64,000 nt of DNA, from assembly GCF_026262505.1 (NCBI RefSeq), contig NC_067203.1, forward strand, positions 11,532,001 to 11,596,000. The letters are read 5' to 3'. The DNA is from Trichomonas vaginalis G3 (Eukaryota > Parabasalia > Trichomonadida > Trichomonadidae). Shown here in pieces: positions 59,866 to 64,000 of this stretch; the stretch's first letter is position 1, and the number at the start of each line of letters is the position of its first letter. The position numbers and the translations under genes were made by a program. Under the pieces are notes generated by a model that had not been told where the DNA came from, made no database searches, and was given only the letters and a program-made list of their open reading frames with translations.

Positions 59866-60915
59866 ATGATTAAACAACAGCAACCGCAGACCATTACATA
59901 CGCCATATATGCATATAATTCAAAGACGGCAGAACAAACGCAAAGGTTGAAATATGGAGATTTGGAGATAGTATTGAAAAATGACCATTTCGAATTCGTT
60001 TGCAAAGGTGGTGCAGTGATATCAAATATAAAAGAAATTTTATTTATGAATTCAAAAATTAAAGGAATAACGGATGATATAACATCAATTCCACCAGAAG
60101 AACAGAGATATTACGCATTAAATGCATTTCCTAAAGTTTTGAAGATTGGAAGATTTAATTTTAATGAGGAATTCATAAAAGGTTTCCTAAATGACATAAT
60201 GAAGAAAGCGGATAAAACATATGTGGATGATGAGTTAGAGAAGAAGGCAGATAAGGAATTAATGGCTAGTGAGTTAATGAAGAAAGCAAATTTGGTTTAT
60301 GTTGATGAAAAAGATAATGAAATTAAAGAAAGGGTTGAATGGTATCATGAATGGACATCAAAGATTTTAAAAACTAAAGCTGATACAGGATGGGTTTCAG
60401 GATGTTTAGACCTTAAAGCGGATAAGGAATATGTTAACAATGAGTTAGGGAAGAAAGCAGATAAGAAATATGTTAACGAAATATACCAAAGTTTGATAGG
60501 AACAAAAAATATTGAAACTATTGTTGGTGACTTTTCTGTCAATGAAGAAAATAAATATTTTAGATGGGAGTTTGTACACTCCTTAAGAAATGGTATACGG
60601 TATAAACTCATTCCGAAAAATAACAATGAAATGTATGTAAGCTATAAAAAGAATGATGGTACACAAGTTAAAGTTCCATTAGACAACAACTGCTACTTAA
60701 ACTTATATGGAGACGAACAAAAGAAATATTTAAGAGTTTATGAAATGGTAGATATGACATTGCCTGACCCATCTCCAGTACCACATTATTATGACTATGG
60801 TGTTGACACACGTGTAGACCCAAAAAAGCAAACATTATATTTAGAATATTATAGATATAAAAGATATAATGCAATAGAAAAAACAAAGTATGATTTGAAT
60901 TTATTTTTGTATTAA
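59866..60915 (+). CDS. Polinton part: fibre-like protein with KADKxYV repeats
   Basis: 349 residues. The middle (about residues 120-205) has repeats of the type KADKTYVDDELEKKADKELM, ASELMKKANLVYVDEKD and LKADKEYVNNELGKKADKKY. Such KADKxYVxxEL repeats are typical trimeric coiled-coil stalks in phage and virus tail fibres. The C-terminal 140 residues are beta-rich, as in a fibre head. An attachment-fibre role is inferred. It closes the plus-strand block. Confidence 0.65.
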   Translation: MIKQQQPQTITYAIYAYNSKTAEQTQRLKYGDLEIVLKNDHFEFVCKGGAVISNIKEILFMNSKIKGITDDITSIPPEEQRYYALNAFPKVLKIGRFNFNEEFIKGFLNDIMKKADKTYVDDELEKKADKELMASELMKKANLVYVDEKDNEIKERVEWYHEWTSKILKTKADTGWVSGCLDLKADKEYVNNELGKKADKKYVNEIYQSLIGTKNIETIVGDFSVNEENKYFRWEFVHSLRNGIRYKLIPKNNNEMYVSYKKNDGTQVKVPLDNNCYLNLYGDEQKKYLRVYEMVDMTLPDPSPVPHYYDYGVDTRVDPKKQTLYLEYYRYKRYNAIEKTKYDLNLFLY

Positions 60916-60923
60916 TCCTGCTG

Positions 60924-61190
60924 TGTTGTCAAAATGTCATGTTGTCACATTTTTTCAGAGAAGTTAATTAACCTGGTGACACATGGTGACATGGTGACAC
61001 CTTCAGTTCTTCAAAAATAATTCATAACTACCTTCCTCCTATGTTGTTGTCAAAATGTCATGTTGTCACATTTTTTCAGAGAAGTTAAATTACCCGGTGA
61101 CACATGGTGACATGGTGACACCTTCAGTTCTTCAAAAATAATTAATTATCGAATAACCCATGTTGTTGTCAAAATGTCATGTTGTCACAA
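60924..61190. repeat. Iteron-like tandem repeats of about 120 bp in the Polinton
   Basis: Two full units start at 60924 and 61045, and a partial third starts at 61164. Each unit opens with TGTTGTCAAAATGTCATG and TTGTCACA and later carries the inverse words GGTGACACATGGTGACATG. Unit ends match (CTTCAGTTCTTCAAAAATAA) while the short spacers differ. The block lies between the plus and minus gene blocks. Confidence 0.9.
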
Positions 61191-61231
61191 ACTTTAGAAC
61201 GGCATAATTTAAATTTTTATTTTTATCATAA

Positions 61232-61396
61232 ATGAATACCCCACAAGCTCAAAATTTACCACGAATCATAACAAGGGAGGAAATGATAAAAATGATGCGA
61301 GAACTTGCTAAAAATAACAAACCACTAAAATTGAGAAAATGTGGTTATGCAGTAATGATGGAAAGAGAGATGTTGTCAAAGAGGAATAAAAATTAA
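61232..61396 (+). CDS. Polinton part: small basic protein, 54 residues
   Basis: Open frame starting MNTPQAQNLPRIITREEMIK and ending LSKRNKN, basic and probably helical. Its ATG is preceded by the same T-rich leader as other element genes, which supports it despite its size. It converges on the gene at 61393-61689, overlapping by a few bases. No family recognised. Confidence 0.5.
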   Translation: MNTPQAQNLPRIITREEMIKMMRELAKNNKPLKLRKCGYAVMMEREMLSKRNKN

Positions 61397-61689
61397 ATTT
61401 GGATTGAGTTTAAAAATTCATCTTTATTAAATTCATCTCTTCCAACCAATTTATTTATTCTATTAAATTCTTTTATTTTTGCTTCACTCAGTTTAAGGAT
61501 TGAACGGTAAGTTTCTAATTTTTCGATTATTTCTCTCCTCTCTTTATCGTTTTCAGTTCCATTAGTTTTATTGTTTTCAACCCCACCGCATTGCGACTTC
61601 TTTTTGTAATAGCATATTTTTGATTTAATTCTGTTTAGTTTCTTTTTATATTCATTGTCTGGACTCTTGACTGCTTCGTTGTCACTCAT
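61393..61689 (-). CDS. Polinton part: small charged protein
   Basis: 98 residues, Lys/Glu/Asn-rich, mostly helical (KKLNRIKSKICYYKKKSQ; LETYRSILKLSEAKIKEFNR). The T-rich leader precedes it. No family recognised. Confidence 0.5.
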   Translation of the reverse strand: MSDNEAVKSPDNEYKKKLNRIKSKICYYKKKSQCGGVENNKTNGTENDKERREIIEKLETYRSILKLSEAKIKEFNRINKLVGRDEFNKDEFLNSIQI

Positions 61690-61711
61690 TTTCTTACGAA
61701 ATAAAAAAAAA

Positions 61712-62023
61712 TTAAATATTATTTAAATATAATGGAGTAATAAAATAAATCGGAATTTCTATTAATTTATTGTCAACTTCAACTAATGCATTGCCGTTAA
61801 TATATCTAACAAATTCAGCTATTGTGTCAAATCTTCTTCTTCTTTTTGTCATTGATTTATCAGTTTTTCCATAATCGAGATGAATTAAAACTTTATTTCC
61901 TTGTTTAAAATTCATGAGCCCCGAATTAATTTGTTCACGTTTAACATCATTCAACCTTTCCATTTGCTTTCTAATATATTCCCATTCTTTTGAAATATCA
62001 TTTTTCATTTCCACCGGTTTCAT
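61712..62023 (-). pseudogene. Polinton part: probable integrase C-terminal piece
   Basis: 103-codon open frame with helical start and an SH3-like basic beta segment (GNKVLIHLDYGKTDKSMTKRRRRF, ALVEVDNKLIEIPIYFITPLY), as seen after the catalytic core of retroviral-type integrases. It lies just downstream of the core piece; the integrase gene as a whole looks broken. Confidence 0.55.
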
Positions 62024-62161
62024 GTTTATAGTTCTATGCCATGTATTATTATAATAATATACTAACTGTTGTATGATGGAGTCATGATTTCCATCCCAGT
62101 ATATTGACCGTTAACCCCTAACGCATCTCTAAGAGTTCTCATTACCGCATCAACTATTTTA

Positions 62162-62773
62162 TTATGAAACGTATATGGAAAGATGAAAGTAAAAATTAAT
62201 TTGTGGGAAATAATGAGTCATAGCTGCCTGAAATCCTTTATCACCATCACCCCTTATATTATCTACTCTTTCATGATCTAGTAAGTATTGAATAGCTCTT
62301 CTTGTTTCCTGTTCTGTTTTCCCTTTCACTGGAATGCAATATAAATATCTAGTGTTAATGTTAATGGTAAATAAATAAGTAACGTTTCCTTTTGAATATT
62401 CTAAATGATCGATTTCGTATGAATATGGATATGGAGCAAATGAAGGTCGACTAAATTTTTCCTTTAACGGTTGAATTTTCGGGTCAGTTGGTTTATTTAA
62501 TATCTTGAAATCCTTTTTAAAATCTTTTTGTTTCTTTAATGTTTGAAATGGATATAATAAAGTGAATGATGAAGGATTAACTGAAGGAGGAGGAGGTACT
62601 ACTGTTGGAGGTTTTGGTGTTGCAAGTGGTTTAATTTTATCTGCTTTGATTTTGGAATTCATTCCCCCCTTCATTAATTCTGGATGTATTCTATTCATTT
62701 GTTTTAAATATGCTGTATATAAAGGTTTGATATACTTTCCCGCTTCGAGTTTATGTTGAAGGATGAATTCCAA
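62162..62773 (-). pseudogene. Polinton part: retroviral-type integrase core piece
   Basis: 203-codon frame. After a Pro-rich linker the RNase H-like core begins: YEIDHLEYSKGNVTYLFTI supplies the first acidic residue and VDNIRGDGDKGFQAAM the second, in the style of Maverick c-integrases. The integrase inserts element DNA and makes the short target duplications. The gene is broken. Confidence 0.75.
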
Positions 62774-62847
62774 AAGTTGATCTTCATTTAAAAGTCGGGC
62801 TGAATATGGTTTAACTAATGAATCATAAATTAAAGCTTGTGCTTCAT

Positions 62848-63129
62848 TTATGGTCTGAAGGACCTGGGTGTTTTTTCCTTTAGCTGTTGAACATTTGCTA
62901 CTTTAGACCTCGGCTTTGTTTTTTGTGGCTCAGGATTATATAAATTATATAATTCATCAATATCTTCTTCTGTTAATACTTTATTTTTGAAATCTTTCAA
63001 CTGTTTAAGCTGTGATTTAGTTTTTCCCTTTGAATATTCATTATTTTTAATTTTGTCTTTAATTTTAGAAATTATTCTATCATGATATTTCAAAATTTCA
63101 TTTTTATAATACGAATAATAATAATCCAT
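62848..63129 (-). CDS. Polinton part: unknown charged protein, possibly upstream part of the integrase gene
   Basis: 93-codon open frame, strongly basic and helical (KYHDRIISKIKDKIKNNEYS, KSQLKQLKDFKNKVLTEEDI). It lies between polymerase and integrase pieces on the same strand. It may be the N-terminal region of the integrase gene or a separate protein. Confidence 0.45.
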   Translation of the reverse strand: MDYYYSYYKNEILKYHDRIISKIKDKIKNNEYSKGKTKSQLKQLKDFKNKVLTEEDIDELYNLYNPEPQKTKPRSKVANVQQLKEKTPRSFRP

Positions 63130-63350
63130 ATCATCACCCGTTATATTATTATTATATTTTTGGAGATATGATTTTAATTCATAATAACTAAGAAATTTTG
63201 ATTAAGTACTAAATCATCAATTAAATTTTTTAAATCTGTGTTATCCATTTATATAAAAATAAAATAAATGTTTTAAGGGTGCCCACCTCTTTGAATCATA
63301 GTATCAAAACCATCATTAACGGTTCCTTTTGTCTCTTCTGTGGCATTTCA

Positions 63351-64000
63351 TTAAATAAATGGCATACAACATCCATTTTCACAACATACAGCCTTAGTGT
63401 GTGCTCCTGTTAATGCAGTCTTACCAATTGTTAAGCGAGTCATTGACCCATTTTTAAGTTGTAAATTAATATTCTGACCATCAAATATCACTTTATCATT
63501 TATTATATCCAAATAATTTTTAGGTGTTAATTGTTTATTTTGTCGTAAACTAACACCTTTCATTTTTTGTGCAATCTTTTTAAAATCACTTCCATCAATT
63601 GAACCATTGAATGATGTATAACACTTAGGGCATAAAGCAACCATGTTATCACCTTGTTTCTCAATTGCTAAACCCAATAACTTCTTCTCATGTGCTTTTT
63701 CTTCAGCTTTATTCTTTAATTTAGGTTTAAATTTCTCATCAAAACAGAAGAAATCAAAAGGTGCGAATTTGAAAATGTTTTTATCATAAAATTTTTTATC
63801 GGTTACAATGCTGAAATGCTTGAGTGTTAGGAAGATTTGGATCACCAGCGATTGCCCAATAAGATGAATCAGTATCACCTTCAATGAAATGAAAACGATT
63901 AACATTCATGCATTTATACATAAAATCATAAATGAAAACCAAATACCAGTATTTAGCATTATCTAAAGTGAAGAATGCCTCTTGTAAACATGTATCACAT
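63351..64000 (-). pseudogene. Polinton part: protein-primed DNA polymerase B, C-terminal region (continues outside)
   Basis: The minus strand at 63.83-64.0 kb carries GDTDSSYWAI, the family B polymerase motif C (DTDS), and 63351-63905 carries the downstream region (FDFFCFDEKFKP, KGVSLRQNKQLTPKNYLDII, CCENGCC end). This matches the end of Maverick protein-primed PolB, which copies the element from a terminal protein. The gene runs off the window and looks broken. Confidence 0.85.

Larger units (their letters stand above)
51760..64000. mobile_element. Maverick/Polinton element, left and central part, broken, runs off the window
   Basis: The left border lies between LAS1 (ends 51642) and the first element ORF (51898); I could not fix it or see the far terminal repeat, which is outside. 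Parts recognised: capsid-like protein, packaging ATPase, fibre-like protein, retroviral-type integrase and protein-primed DNA polymerase B, with several unknown proteins. This set and the two opposed gene blocks are those of T. vaginalis Mavericks. Most frames are open but roughly four to six look interrupted, so the copy is broken, though probably young. A cysteine protease was not found in the visible part. Confidence 0.92.

Noticed and set aside
60924-61190. CRISPR-like array
   Set aside because: Units are about 120 bp with only two and a bit copies and no short-repeat/unique-spacer structure, and the genome is eukaryotic.
63266-63280. TTAAGGGTGCCC inside the Polinton as a TIR element end
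   Set aside because: No matching inverted end lies nearby, so a nested insertion is not supported.

Overview
The window is strongly AT-rich eukaryotic DNA with short intergenic spaces and essentially intronless genes. Its family content points to a trichomonad parabasalid such as Tritrichomonas or Trichomonas: a BspA-like TpLRR gene, Pmp-like beta-helix surface proteins, a glycine-rich (ALK-GRD-like) protein, DUF3447-type ankyrin proteins, a small two-repeat Myb factor, a Tvmar1-like mariner and a Maverick/Polinton. The species is inferred from these families, not from a marker gene.

1-13.2 kb: a partial protein of acidic LF motifs, RNA polymerase subunit RPB6, an ankyrin protein, a Myb factor, a gene-poor stretch holding a 519-bp TIR element, and a large ZNFX1-like SF1 helicase with NFX1-type zinc fingers, split by one in-frame TAG. 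13.2-28.6 kb: a tRNA-Ile with an unusual GAU anticodon, a Pmp-like membrane protein also split by one in-frame TAG, a degenerate tandem-repeat block, a glycine-rich surface protein, ribosomal protein eL8, a BspA-like gene broken by a mariner, a type I membrane protein, and a small glyoxalase/VOC protein whose start codon is missing or hidden.

28.6-51.6 kb: a run of mostly housekeeping genes. These are a VPS9-like protein, an ankyrin gene beside an ankyrin pseudogene, a coiled-coil protein, an armadillo-like protein, a DHHC palmitoyltransferase, a second beta-helix surface protein, axonemal DRC4/GAS8, IMP3, two coiled-coil proteins (one with a C-terminal RING-like finger), an ArfGAP, ALG5 and LAS1. 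IMP3 and LAS1 act in ribosome biogenesis, ArfGAP, VPS9-like and DHHC in membrane traffic, and DRC4 in flagellar motility. Between ALG5 and LAS1 lies a 1.1-kb TIR element flanked by TTAA, like the one at 5.6 kb.

51.7-64 kb: the left and central part of a Maverick/Polinton that runs off the window. A plus-strand block (capsid-like, packaging ATPase, fibre-like and unknown proteins) converges on a minus-strand block (integrase, protein-primed DNA polymerase B). Iteron-like 120-bp repeats sit where the blocks meet, and most element genes share a T-rich leader that host genes lack. Most frames are open but several are not, so it reads as a fairly young but broken copy.

Several host genes carry one isolated lesion each. 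Either they are young pseudogenes or some are assembly errors; raw reads would settle it.
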